NCBI GenBank assembly: GCA_002400495.2
Contig: NVQL02000022.1
Coordinates: forward strand, 1 to 46,854
DNA length: 46,854 bases
DNA from: Alphaproteobacteria bacterium
GTDB lineage: Bacteria; Pseudomonadota; Alphaproteobacteria; Rhizobiales; OSC116
Direction: 5' to 3'
A program made the translations under genes and the position numbers. Of this stretch, positions 27,411 through 36,068 are shown one piece after another. The stretch's first letter is position 1. The number at the start of each line of letters is the position of its first letter. Under the pieces are notes generated by a model, which was not told the DNA's origin, ran no database searches, and worked only from the letters and a program-made list of their open reading frames with translations.

Positions 27411-27900
27411 CCACAAACTCAGAATTTCTATCTACCCCTAAGCACCCCTGCGATTCGGTGAGTGCGCCCAGAAGCGGTAAGGCAATCTGTGTGGCCGACG
27501 CGCGGCAGCTAGCTGTGTGCGCCGCTAGGTGCGCGTTGCGCACGCAAGTGTCAACAGTGAAGCGAAGCTGAACGTAAGAATGAGACTTCCAGAGTGCCGG
27601 CAGGGATACCGCCGAGTGACGGCTGAAAAGTTGTGAACTAGAAAGTTTGCACTGGATTCGCAACCAATGAACCTGCATTTGCCACTGTAAAGACACTAAG
27701 AAAGTTAGCTATACTGCCTGTACTCGGGTACTTCATTTATACATTCGCCTTAAGGCTCATTGTTGACACTTGCGTGCGCAGCCCCGCTCTCCGAGCGTGA
27801 CAGTTAGCTGCCGCGCGTAGGCTGACTGGGGCTGCGAACGGCTACTGGACGCGCTCACCGAATCGCAGGGGTACTTGGGGGTAGATTGAAATTTTGTGGA
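27411..27900. repeat. Foldback element B with ~40-bp terminal inverted repeats
   Basis: This gap of 571 bases contains no credible gene. Bases 27423-27462 and 27854-27893 are reverse complements at 37 of 40 positions, and an outer CCACAAA / TTTGTGG pair (27411-27417, 27894-27900) extends the match. Inside, 27499-27560 and 27741-27815 also pair, including ACGCGCGGCAGCTA and CGCACGCAAGTGTCAACA with near-perfect partners. The centre (27577-27736) is the conserved core shared with the region at 42.6 kb. It may be a MITE-like element or encode a large folded RNA; no transposase is present. Confidence 0.75.
27571..27740 (+). ncRNA. Candidate structured element, copy B core
   Basis: About 170 bases that align with 42605-42774 along their whole length. 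The strongest block, 27678-27716, matches 42711-42748 at 36 of 39 positions (CTGTAAAGACA, then AAGAAAGTTAGCT, then TACTG). The AGACTTCCAGAG block at 27583-27594 can pair, with some mismatches, with 27716-27736, as the equivalent blocks do more perfectly in the other copy. Transcription and strand are not shown; the plus strand is given only because both copies are described in that sense. Confidence 0.45.
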
Positions 27901-27980
27901 TGTTTCAACATACTTGTTAAGTTTTCGGTAGCGGGGGGAATTGTGAATTCTTAATATGGCTGCAATTATGGAGTTGATTT

Positions 27981-28727
27981 ATGAGTATATTTAATGAATT
28001 TTTGGTGTTGGGTAATGTGTGGGATGTGCAGAGTGCGCTGTCTTGCCGAAAACTAGGCTTTAAGGCGATTGGTACATCATCGGCGGCGGTGGCGGCATCG
28101 CTTGGGTTTGAGGATGGTGAGGATATGCCGTTTTGTGAGTTGTTGGCGGTGGTGAAGGGCATTCGTGGGCGGGTGGATTTGGCTTTGACGGTGGATGTTG
28201 AAGGTGGGTATTCGCGGGATGTTGGTGAAATTATTTGCAATATTAGAGCCTTGGTTGAATTGGGGGTGGTGGGCATTAACATTGAAGATAGTGTGGTTGA
28301 AGATGGTGGGAGGCGTATGTTGCCTGTTGCGGAGTTTGGGCGAATCATTGGTGACATTAAGGCTGAAATGGGTGATGGGGTGTTTTTGAATGCGCGGACT
28401 GATGCTTATATTATGGGTCTGGATGCTGCGTTTGACGTGACGGTGGAGCGGTTGAAGCATTATGTGGCTTCGGGGGCTGATGGTGTTTTTGTGCCGTGCG
28501 TTGTTGGTGTGGTTGAGATTAGGCGGTTGGTTGACACGAGTGATTTGCCGCTTAATGTGATGTGTATGCCTGATTTGCCTGATTTGCCTGATTTTGAGGT
28601 TTTGCAAAAACTGGGTGTGAAGCGCATTAGTATGGGGCCATTTGCTTATCATATGATGGTTGCGCATTTTGAGCGGTTGCTCGGTGACGTGGTTGAGGAT
28701 CAATCATTTAAAGCGATGTTTGGATAG
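27981..28727 (+). CDS. Isocitrate lyase / PEP mutase superfamily protein (paralogue 1)
   Basis: A 248-residue alpha/beta barrel of the PEP mutase / isocitrate lyase superfamily. FKAIGTSSAAVAASLGFEDGE (about 30-50, shown in part), LTVDVEGGYSRD (about 70-81) with the metal-binding acidic residues, GVVGINIEDS and FLNARTDAY are the landmarks. The KKCGH loop of true isocitrate lyase is absent, so that name would be wrong; C-C bond cleavage such as oxaloacetate or methylisocitrate-type lysis, or P-C chemistry, are options. A related gene lies at 38009. ada begins five bases after its stop, so they are probably co-transcribed. Confidence 0.82.
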   Translation: MSIFNEFLVLGNVWDVQSALSCRKLGFKAIGTSSAAVAASLGFEDGEDMPFCELLAVVKGIRGRVDLALTVDVEGGYSRDVGEIICNIRALVELGVVGINIEDSVVEDGGRRMLPVAEFGRIIGDIKAEMGDGVFLNARTDAYIMGLDAAFDVTVERLKHYVASGADGVFVPCVVGVVEIRRLVDTSDLPLNVMCMPDLPDLPDFEVLQKLGVKRISMGPFAYHMMVAHFERLLGDVVEDQSFKAMFG

Positions 28728-28731
28728 GCTT

Positions 28732-29778
28732 ATGAACCAGAATTTATCATTTGACGAAAAATATGCGGCGATTGGGGTGCAGGATGGTCGTTATGAGGGT
28801 GCATTTATTACGGGCGTGACTTCGACGGGGATATTTTGTCGGCCTTCGTGCCGCGCTCGGCGGCCTTTGGCAAAAAATATAATATTTTATGATGACCCGC
28901 AGCAGGCGATACAGGCTGGGTTTCGGCCTTGTAAAATATGCAAGCCAATGGATTTAGAGGGCGAAGCGCCTGATTATGTGAAAAGCATCATTAAAGATTT
29001 GCATGATGACCCGTATCTTAAGTTGAAAGATTGGGATTTGCGGCAGCGCGGCGTTGAGCCTTCGCAGATTAGGCGGTGGTTTCAGAAAAATCATGGCATG
29101 ACATTTCATAGTTATCAGCGGATGCTGCGGATTAATAAGGCCTATAATCAGATTAAGGGCGGCAACCAAGTGACCAATGCGGCGTTTGGTATTGGTTATG
29201 ATAGTCTGAGTGGGTTTAATGAAGGCTATAAATCTATTTTTGGCAAGGCGCCGAAGGACATTGAAAATCAAACGGTTATTAATATTATACGATTTCCGAC
29301 TAAGTTGGGGCCAATGTTTGCTTGTGCCACTGAGCGCGGTTTATGCTTGTTGGAATATACTGACAGGCGGATGTTGGAGAGTGAGTTTAAGGATCTTTGC
29401 AAGCGTTTGAATGCGGTGATTTTGCCAGGTGTGAATGAGCACTTGGATTTGGTGCAGGTTGAGATTGCTGAATATTACGAGGGTTCGCGGCATGAATTTA
29501 GCGTGGCATTGGACACGCCTGGTACGGAGTTTCAGCAAATGGTGTGGGTTGGATTGCAGGATATTCAATATGGCGAAACGCGCAGTTATAAAAACCAAGC
29601 AGAATTTTTGGGTAAGCCTAAAGCGGTGCGGGCGGTGGCGGGTGCCAATGGGATGAATAGAATTTCGATCATCGTGCCATGCCACAGAGTGATTGGATCG
29701 GATGGCAATTTGACAGGTTATGGCGGTGGTTTGGTGCGCAAGAAATGGCTATTAGAGCATGAAAAAACCCATGCTTAA
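28732..29778 (+). CDS. ada: Bifunctional DNA alkylation repair protein / transcriptional activator Ada
   Basis: A 348-residue Ada protein. The N-terminal zinc domain has Cys36, Cys40, Cys67 and Cys70 (FCRPSCRARRP and FRPCKIC); the first accepts methyl from DNA phosphotriesters in E. coli Ada. An AraC-type helix-turn-helix follows (about 90-180). The C-terminal O6-methylguanine methyltransferase has the acceptor cysteine in IIVPCHRVIG. All three parts are intact, so it should both repair DNA and switch on its own regulon. A longer frame from 28660 overlaps the upstream gene; the ATG at 28732 is the natural start. Confidence 0.94.
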   Translation: MNQNLSFDEKYAAIGVQDGRYEGAFITGVTSTGIFCRPSCRARRPLAKNIIFYDDPQQAIQAGFRPCKICKPMDLEGEAPDYVKSIIKDLHDDPYLKLKDWDLRQRGVEPSQIRRWFQKNHGMTFHSYQRMLRINKAYNQIKGGNQVTNAAFGIGYDSLSGFNEGYKSIFGKAPKDIENQTVINIIRFPTKLGPMFACATERGLCLLEYTDRRMLESEFKDLCKRLNAVILPGVNEHLDLVQVEIAEYYEGSRHEFSVALDTPGTEFQQMVWVGLQDIQYGETRSYKNQAEFLGKPKAVRAVAGANGMNRISIIVPCHRVIGSDGNLTGYGGGLVRKKWLLEHEKTHA

Positions 29779-29793
29779 ATAAACATGGGTTTT
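29764..29793. terminator. Bidirectional terminator between ada and carD
   Basis: AAAACCCATG (29764-29773), a ten-base loop that contains the ada stop, then CATGGGTTTT (29784-29793). The A-run on one side and T-run on the other make it an intrinsic terminator for both convergent genes. Confidence 0.85.
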
Positions 29794-29817
29794 AAAATTT
29801 TTGGTTTAGCTTAAGAT

Positions 29818-30408
29818 TTAAGCAGCAGCTGTGTCGCTTGAGCCTTCTTCTTCGCTTGCGGCTTCGGCTTTGGCTTCTTCAACCTTTTGGCGATTTTGAA
29901 CGCCGACATTTAGGTGTTCGAGCACACGGGCTACGCCGCCTGCATCATCTAAACCTTCAATGGCAGCCACTTCACGCGATAGGCGCTCTAGAGCAGCTTC
30001 GTATAATTGGCGTTCTGAATAGCTTTGCTCGGGTTGTGTTTCATTGCGATAAAGATCGCGCACAACTTCGGATACCAAAATAATATCGCCTGAATTGATT
30101 TTTGATTCATATTCTTGGGCGCGACGTGACCACATTGTGCGTTTAACACGTGGGCGGCCTTTTAGTGTTTTGAGCGATTTTGCCAATAAGGCGTCACTTG
30201 ACAAAGCACGCATGCCAACTGATGTGGCTTTGGCAACGGGTACACGCAAAGTCATTTTTTCTTTTTCGAATTTTATGACATATAGTTGTAATTCTAGGCC
30301 TGCAATTTCTTCGGTTTCTACAGAGGTGATTTGACCGACACCATGAGTTGGATATACGATCAATTGGGTTTGTTTAAAGCTTAATTTATTGTTAGCTTTA
30401 GTGGCCAT
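29818..30408 (-). CDS. carD: CarD/CdnL-family transcription regulator
   Basis: A 196-residue RNA-polymerase-binding protein. The N-terminal Tudor-like RNAP interaction domain is FKQTQLIVYPTHGVGQIT...(about 10-70), and the helical DNA-binding part carries MWSRRAQEYESKINSGD (about 95-111), with the conserved Trp that wedges open promoter complexes. CdnL in Caulobacter and rhizobia stabilises open complexes at rRNA and growth genes. An upstream in-frame start at 30522 would add 38 poorly conserved residues; the ATG at 30408, with AGG ahead of it, gives the family start. The acidic Ala/Glu tail is unremarkable. Confidence 0.93.
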   Translation of the reverse strand: MATKANNKLSFKQTQLIVYPTHGVGQITSVETEEIAGLELQLYVIKFEKEKMTLRVPVAKATSVGMRALSSDALLAKSLKTLKGRPRVKRTMWSRRAQEYESKINSGDIILVSEVVRDLYRNETQPEQSYSERQLYEAALERLSREVAAIEGLDDAGGVARVLEHLNVGVQNRQKVEEAKAEAASEEEGSSDTAAA

Positions 30409-30931
30409 ACTTAAGTACCTTTCGCCAGTTTCTAAGTGATTAGAAACTTGTGTAATATACAACCGAAATAGGTTGAATAAATATTGATTGCAGGAGCGCT
30501 TAGAGTAGAGTTTTAATGACAAAAATATAATGGCTTAAGATTAAAAGCTTCTTTGACAGTAAAAATAACCCCCAAAGAAAAGGCATAACCTGATCCATTA
30601 AATTTAGATATTCAATGTCAAATAAGGGTCTCTACAATCTGTATAGATATTACTATACTAAATAATTTACTTTCGCTCTTGCAGCGTGATCATATGTATA
30701 GCATAAAAATTAATAAAATGCAAAATTATCTGCGGTGGCTATGGTGTTAAGACATAAAATAATGCTATAATTACTTGAATATTGAAACAGAAACAAAATT
30801 AATTTTTTGTTTTATAACAATAATTTACGATTAATAGGCGTTAACTATAAAAATTAACTAAGGATTCATAAAGCTTAATTTATGTTAACCCATTTGCAAA
30901 AAATTAACCATTAGGACTGGGTGGAAACGTT
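30409..30931. promoter_or_regulatory. Divergent carD / SLC13 intergenic region
   Basis: 523 AT-rich bases with no credible gene. Near carD a perfect hairpin AGTTTCTAA-GTGA-TTAGAAACT (30427-30448) lies in its probable 5' leader. Near the transporter gene there are several TTAAC motifs, including the CtrA half-site TTAACCAT at 30904-30911. I could not pick firm -35/-10 boxes for either gene. Confidence 0.4.
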
Positions 30932-32707
30932 ATGGATAATGATCAGCTGATGGTATTTGGGCTTTTGGGTTTTGTGTTTGCGATGCTCATTTGGGGTAAA
31001 TTACGTTACGATTTGGTGGCGTTTGGGGCTTTGGTGATTGCGCTGGTTTTGGGCATTGTGCCGACCGATCAGGCGTTTTCGGGCTTTGGCCATCCTGCAA
31101 CTGTGATTATTGCTTTGGTGTTGATTGTATCGCGTGGTTTGCAATCGAGCGGCGCGATTGAGTTGGTGGCACAGGTATTGATTAAATCGGGTCGATCGCT
31201 AATGGGTCATATTGGCGTGATGTCGGGCTTGGTGGCTGGTTTAAGTGCGGTTATGAATAATGTTGGGGCGCTGGCTTTGCTTATGCCTGTTGATATTGAT
31301 GCAGCGAAAAAAGCCAAACGTAGCCCTGCACTCACTTTGATGCCGTTGTCATTTGCGTCTATTTTGGGGGGGATGATTACGTTAATTGGCACGCCGCCCA
31401 ACATCATCATTGCATCATTTAGAGAAAAAACTCAGGGCGAAGCGTTTAGCATGTTTGATTTTGCGCCCGTTGGTTTGGTTGTAGCATTTGTTGGTGTGGT
31501 GTTTATTGCGACCATTGGTTGGCGGTTAATCCCCAAATCGGTGACAAAATATGACCCGCCTGATGAATTGCAAATGGCCAATTATGTAGCAGAATTGCGG
31601 GTTTCTGAGGATAGCAAGGCGATTGACCAGAAAATAAATGAGCTAGACGAAGTGTGCGAAGAAAATGACGTGGCGATAATTGGCTTGGTGCGCGGTGGTC
31701 GCCGTAAAGCTGGTCGTGCGCGGCGCGAAGTGGTGCAAGCGGGTGATATATTGATCATTCAAGCTTCGGCTGATGCGATTGATAAATTTTTGGGTGTTTT
31801 GGACATGGAATATGTTGGTTCAGAGCAACATGGCAGTGGGTTTAACGGTGTCGGTTTGAGTTTGACTGAGGTTGTGGTGACCGAAGGCTCGCGCATTAAA
31901 GGCCGTACGGCTTATGAAATGCGCTTGTTGCAGCGCAAAGGTGTGACATTGCTCGGCGTGTCTCGTCAGGGGCGGAAAATTAGTGAACGGGTACGTAAAT
32001 TAACCATTAAAGCGGGCGATATTTTGTTATTGTTAGGCCCTGCGCATTCGATTGATGACACTGTGAATTGGCTGGAATGTTTGCCACTGGCGGAGCGTGG
32101 CTTGGCGGTGGTGCAGCGCGATAAGGCCATTGGCGCGACGGTTATTTTTGCCATTGGCATATTGTTGGCGAGCCTTGGCTATTTATATTTAGCGGTGGCT
32201 TTGGCGGCTGTGGTGATTTTTTACATATTGCTTAAAATTGTGCCTGCGCAAGAAGTCTATCATTCGATTGAATGGCCAGTGATTGTATTGTTAGGCTCGT
32301 TAATACCGATTGGTGCGGCGCTTGAAGCCACGGGCGGCACAGAAACTTTGGCCAATGGCATTGTGGCTTTGGCATCGGGCTCACCTGCTTGGGTATTGCT
32401 GACTTTGCTGATGGTGGTGACCATGACCTTGTCGGATGTTTTGAACAATACGGCAACGGCGGTAATCGCGGCGCCGATTGCGGTGAATATAGCCGCGAGT
32501 TTAGATGCCAACCCCGATAGTTTTTTAATGGTGGTGGCGGTGGCGGCGTCTTGTGCGTTTCTCACGCCGATTGGGCATAAAAATAATACCTTGATTATGG
32601 GCCCCGGTGGTTATAGATTTGGCGATTATTGGCGCATGGGTTTGCCGTTAGAAATATTGGTGATTATAGTGTCTATACCGACCATTATGTTTTTTTGGCC
32701 GTTATAA
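30932..32707 (+). CDS. SLC13-family anion/dicarboxylate transporter with two RCK_C (TrkA-C) domains
   Basis: A 591-residue inner-membrane carrier. Hydrophobic helices fill about 5-200 and 395-590, and between them lie two soluble TrkA-C domains (about 210-290 and 306-388), each ending in the AGDILLL / AGDILII pattern. This is the build of bacterial SLC13 (DASS) sodium-coupled carriers for sulfate, citrate or dicarboxylates; the helix-turn motifs ITLIGTPPNIIIAS and SDVLNNTATAVIAAPIA are the two SNT-like substrate/ion loops. The substrate cannot be told from sequence. The TrkA-C pair probably senses a small ligand. Confidence 0.88.
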   Translation: MDNDQLMVFGLLGFVFAMLIWGKLRYDLVAFGALVIALVLGIVPTDQAFSGFGHPATVIIALVLIVSRGLQSSGAIELVAQVLIKSGRSLMGHIGVMSGLVAGLSAVMNNVGALALLMPVDIDAAKKAKRSPALTLMPLSFASILGGMITLIGTPPNIIIASFREKTQGEAFSMFDFAPVGLVVAFVGVVFIATIGWRLIPKSVTKYDPPDELQMANYVAELRVSEDSKAIDQKINELDEVCEENDVAIIGLVRGGRRKAGRARREVVQAGDILIIQASADAIDKFLGVLDMEYVGSEQHGSGFNGVGLSLTEVVVTEGSRIKGRTAYEMRLLQRKGVTLLGVSRQGRKISERVRKLTIKAGDILLLLGPAHSIDDTVNWLECLPLAERGLAVVQRDKAIGATVIFAIGILLASLGYLYLAVALAAVVIFYILLKIVPAQEVYHSIEWPVIVLLGSLIPIGAALEATGGTETLANGIVALASGSPAWVLLTLLMVVTMTLSDVLNNTATAVIAAPIAVNIAASLDANPDSFLMVVAVAASCAFLTPIGHKNNTLIMGPGGYRFGDYWRMGLPLEILVIIVSIPTIMFFWPL

Positions 32708-32736
32708 AAGTAGGTTATTGTAAAAAGGTTTGTTGA

Positions 32737-33444
32737 ATGAGTGAGAGTGAAGCGTTTCCAGAACATATCGCGATTATTATGGATGGCAATCGGCGTTGGG
32801 CGAAAAAAAGATTTTTACCAGCCATTGCGGGGCATAAAAAAGGTGTTGATGCGGTTAAAAATGCAGTGAATGCGGCGGATGAACTTGGCGTTAAATACCT
32901 GACTTTATACAGTTTTAGCACTGAGAATTGGGACAGAGAGCAAGAAGAAATTGGCGCTTTGATGAAATTGCTTATCTATGCGTTAAAAAAAGAAATTGCT
33001 GAATTACATGGTAAAAATTGCCGTTTGCGGGTGATTGGTTTTCGCGAGCATGCGGCGCCAGAAGTGGCAGCTTTATTTGTTGATGCCGAAGAGTTGACCA
33101 AAGATAATGATGGTTTGCAGCTTAACATTGCGTTTAATTATGGCGGCAAGCAGGATATTTTACAGGCAACCAAAAAGATAGCGGCTAAGTTGGCGGCGGG
33201 TGAAATAAGCGAAGATGACATTAATGAGCAAATGATGGATGATGAATTATTGACCTATGAGGTGACTGACCCAGATTTGGTGATCAGGACATCGGGTGAA
33301 ATACGGGTGAGTAATTTTTTAACTTGGCAAACGGCCTATAGTGAGTTTATATTTTTAGATGCGTATTGGCCTGAATTTAATAAGCAGACCATGGTTGATG
33401 CGATTGCTGAATATGCCAGCCGTCAAAGGCGGATTGGTAAATAG
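32737..33444 (+). CDS. Isoprenyl transferase (undecaprenyl diphosphate synthase family)
   Basis: A 235-residue cis-prenyltransferase. The catalytic Asp16 is in IIMDGNRRWAKKR, the second conserved region is YLTLYSFSTENWDR, and the isopentenyl-PP-binding end is LVIRTSGEIRVSNFLTWQ. In most genomes uppS sits with frr, cdsA and dxr; here it sits between a transporter and a putative outer-membrane protein. It may be the only copy, relocated, or a second enzyme making another polyprenol length. Its start follows the SLC13 stop by 29 bases. Confidence 0.9.
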   Translation: MSESEAFPEHIAIIMDGNRRWAKKRFLPAIAGHKKGVDAVKNAVNAADELGVKYLTLYSFSTENWDREQEEIGALMKLLIYALKKEIAELHGKNCRLRVIGFREHAAPEVAALFVDAEELTKDNDGLQLNIAFNYGGKQDILQATKKIAAKLAAGEISEDDINEQMMDDELLTYEVTDPDLVIRTSGEIRVSNFLTWQTAYSEFIFLDAYWPEFNKQTMVDAIAEYASRQRRIGK

Positions 33445-33453
33445 GGATATTTT

Positions 33454-34944
33454 ATGCGGCGTATTTTTATATTATTGTGTTTGAGCTTTTTGGCAGGGCT
33501 GGCGCAAGCAGATGATTTAAAATTACGCATAGCGGCTGACGCTTTGACTGAGCCCAAAACGCCGCTTGAGGGCACTGTTACTAAATCTATTTTATATGAA
33601 ACTGATGGCGGAAGCTTTTTTGGTGGCACGATATATTCGGCATCATTGGGCAATGCGGGTGGTTTGTTTATTGGCGGGTTTGAGGCGGGGCAGAAGTTTC
33701 AATTAGGTGCTGATTATTTTATTGAAGCTGCGTTGTTTTTTGGCGGTGGTGGCGGAGCTGGCATTGTTGGTGGTGATGGCACATTATTGCGGCCACGGCT
33801 TAATATTGGCCGAAAAATTGGTGATTATGAACTAAGCGTAGGTGCATCTTATATGCATGTAATGGGTAGTAAAATATCTAGCCCTGCGATTGAAATTGGT
33901 ATATCGCGGCCGCTTGGTTGGTTGATCGGTGATGGTCATATTGAGCAATGCACTGGCTGTACGGTTAAGGCGCAATCGCCATTTGTGATGATTGAATCTG
34001 TTGGTGCGGCCTATAAAAATTACATTCCGTTAACTGATTTAGCGGTTGGCAAACGTAGTGGCAACACGCTGACAACCATGCAATTGGCGGGCGCGGGCCT
34101 TGTGCTGAATATGGACCATATGTGGGGCAAAGGCTGGCAAAGTTACATTGACGCTTATGGTGCGATGGGCGGTGATGGCGAAGGCTATGCAGAGATTATT
34201 ATCGGCGGGCGTTATGGCTATGATATGACGGATTGGCTGAATATTTATGCTGATGCGGGCTTGGGTTTTGCTGGTGGCGGCGATGTTGACACTGGCGGTG
34301 GGACAATTGTGAGTGCAAGTGTTGGCGCCAAATGGCAAATATTTAGTGCGGCAAAGCTTGAAACATCGATCGGTTATGTGGCGGCGTTGGGTGGTGGTTT
34401 TCATGCCATTATGCCTGCGGTGAAGCTGAGCTTACCGTTAGGCGGCAGCAAGTATATTGAGGCCGCAAACTTTGACGCCACAGCCTTAAACCCAACGCAT
34501 TGGAGCGTGACGGCGGGCTATAGCATAATAGCTGAACATCCCAATATGCGTTATGTGCATGACACTGACACTGGGTTTTTAGGCCTGACCGATTTTAAGG
34601 GCGATCTTTATTTGAATGATTATATCTATATGACAGGCCAAGCGTTGAGCGTGACGACAGGCGGGGCGGGTGGTTTTGCCATTGGCTTGGTGGGGGCAGG
34701 GGCGACTTTGCCGCTTAGCGATAAAATAGATGTATCGGCTGAAATATTATTGGGCGCGGCGGCGGGCGGGGCGATTAATGTGCAAGGTGGTCTGGTGGCA
34801 GTGGGGCAATTGGATGTGGATTATAAATTAAATGAAACCATGAGCTTAACCAGTAATATAGGCTGGATAAAGGCGGTAAAGGGCGGCTTGAATGGCCTTA
34901 TGTTGGGAACTGGGGTTAAATTCCATTTTACAAGTTTTAGATAG
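33454..34944 (+). CDS. Exported, probably outer-membrane beta-barrel-like protein
   Basis: A 496-residue protein I do not recognise. The signal peptide MRRIFILLCLSFLAGLAQA should be cut before DD. The mature part is rich in Gly, Ala and aromatic residues in alternating patterns (for example SIGYVAALGGGFHAIMPAV and SNIGWIKAVKGGLNGLMLG) and ends TGVKFHFTSFR, resembling outer-membrane strands ending with aromatic residues. One CTGC motif near residue 168 may form a disulfide. It starts nine bases after the isoprenyl transferase stop, so the two are likely co-transcribed. A role in envelope structure or sugar/lipid surface handling would be guesswork. Confidence 0.65.
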   Translation: MRRIFILLCLSFLAGLAQADDLKLRIAADALTEPKTPLEGTVTKSILYETDGGSFFGGTIYSASLGNAGGLFIGGFEAGQKFQLGADYFIEAALFFGGGGGAGIVGGDGTLLRPRLNIGRKIGDYELSVGASYMHVMGSKISSPAIEIGISRPLGWLIGDGHIEQCTGCTVKAQSPFVMIESVGAAYKNYIPLTDLAVGKRSGNTLTTMQLAGAGLVLNMDHMWGKGWQSYIDAYGAMGGDGEGYAEIIIGGRYGYDMTDWLNIYADAGLGFAGGGDVDTGGGTIVSASVGAKWQIFSAAKLETSIGYVAALGGGFHAIMPAVKLSLPLGGSKYIEAANFDATALNPTHWSVTAGYSIIAEHPNMRYVHDTDTGFLGLTDFKGDLYLNDYIYMTGQALSVTTGGAGGFAIGLVGAGATLPLSDKIDVSAEILLGAAAGGAINVQGGLVAVGQLDVDYKLNETMSLTSNIGWIKAVKGGLNGLMLGTGVKFHFTSFR

Positions 34945-35032
34945 AGCTAACTAATGACTTGACAAGAAGCGCCTGCAATTGGAAACTTAGCCCTTAAGGT
35001 CAGATTAACTGGCTAAAGTATGGGAGAGTATC

Positions 35033-36016
35033 ATGAAAAACAGATTATTATCAAAAAGCCTTACCACGGTTGTGGCGAGTGCTTTATTGGCAGGTTCGGC
35101 ATTTGCTGCCGACATGAAACGCGTGGCTATTTCGAGTATTGTGGAAGTGCCAGCATTGGTGGCAACTAAAGATGGTTTGCTTCAAGGCTTGAAAGAAGGT
35201 GGCTATGAAGTCGGTAAAAACCTAGAGGTTGATTATCAAAGCGCCAACGGCAAAATGGACACTCAATTGCAAATTGTCAAAAAATTTATTGGTGATAGAC
35301 CTGATTTATTATTGCCCATTACCACGCCAACATCACAAGCGATGATTGCGGGTAATCACGACATTCCTGTGGTGTTTACAACGGTGACAGACCCGGTGAA
35401 AGCTCAATTAATCACTCAATATATTCAGCCTGGTGGCAATGTAACGGGTGTATCTGACGCGGCGCCCATTGCGGCTCAGCTTGAATTGTTTAAACGCATT
35501 GTGCCTGGTTTGAAAAAAATCGGCTTTATTTATAACCCTGGTCTTGATAGCGCGGCAGCTTCACTTGCATGGATGCAAGAAGAAGGCGCTAAAATGGGCA
35601 TTGAAGTGGTTGAAAGCCCATCGCCAACTGGCAATGAAGTTTTGGCTGCAACCAAAAGATTAATTGGCAAAGTGGACGCGATTTATGTGCCGAATGACAC
35701 GACAGTGATTGCGGGTTTGGCGGCGATTGTGAAAATTGGCCAAGAAACCAAAACCCCTGTATTTACGGGCGAACCTAGTGATGTGGCTTCTGGCCCTGTG
35801 GCATCTGTTGGGGTGAATTATTTTGAAATTGGTAGAATGGGCGGCTTGATGGCAGCACAAGTTTTGGACGGCAAATCGCCTGGCGAAATTGATGCGATCA
35901 TCGCTTATAAAACCATGGATGAATTTATTGTTGCGGTTAATCTTTCTGCGGCTCAGAAAATGGGCGTGACCATTCCGCAAGACATTATTGACAGTGCGCA
36001 AAACGTATTTGAATAG
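35033..36016 (+). CDS. ABC transporter substrate-binding protein, TrpX/YtaP (PF04392) type
   Basis: A 327-residue periplasmic binding protein. The signal peptide ends SAFAADMKRV. The fold is that of the ABC_sub_bind family: VAISSIVEVPALVATKDGLLQGL near the start, TTPTSQAMIAGNHDIPVVFT (about 97-116), GGNVTGVSD and FIYNPGLDSA. Relatives include TrpX of streptococci (tryptophan) and proteins of unknown ligand. The permease and ATPase genes follow, separated by 258 bases that contain a repeat. The ligand is not predictable from sequence. Confidence 0.88.
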   Translation: MKNRLLSKSLTTVVASALLAGSAFAADMKRVAISSIVEVPALVATKDGLLQGLKEGGYEVGKNLEVDYQSANGKMDTQLQIVKKFIGDRPDLLLPITTPTSQAMIAGNHDIPVVFTTVTDPVKAQLITQYIQPGGNVTGVSDAAPIAAQLELFKRIVPGLKKIGFIYNPGLDSAAASLAWMQEEGAKMGIEVVESPSPTGNEVLAATKRLIGKVDAIYVPNDTTVIAGLAAIVKIGQETKTPVFTGEPSDVASGPVASVGVNYFEIGRMGGLMAAQVLDGKSPGEIDAIIAYKTMDEFIVAVNLSAAQKMGVTIPQDIIDSAQNVFE

Positions 36017-36068
36017 GTTTTGAATAAGTAATAGAGTCAGCATGTCTGTTTGGGTGTGCTGGCTTTAT

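Noticed and set aside
27406..27696. A 96-codon frame on the minus strand after lysA
   Set aside because: It lies wholly within the foldback element and its sequence is explained by the inverted repeat and conserved core. No ribosome-binding site or family resemblance was seen.
27981..28727. Annotation as true isocitrate lyase
   Set aside because: The barrel matches the superfamily but the KKCGH active loop is missing and the protein is far shorter than isocitrate lyase.
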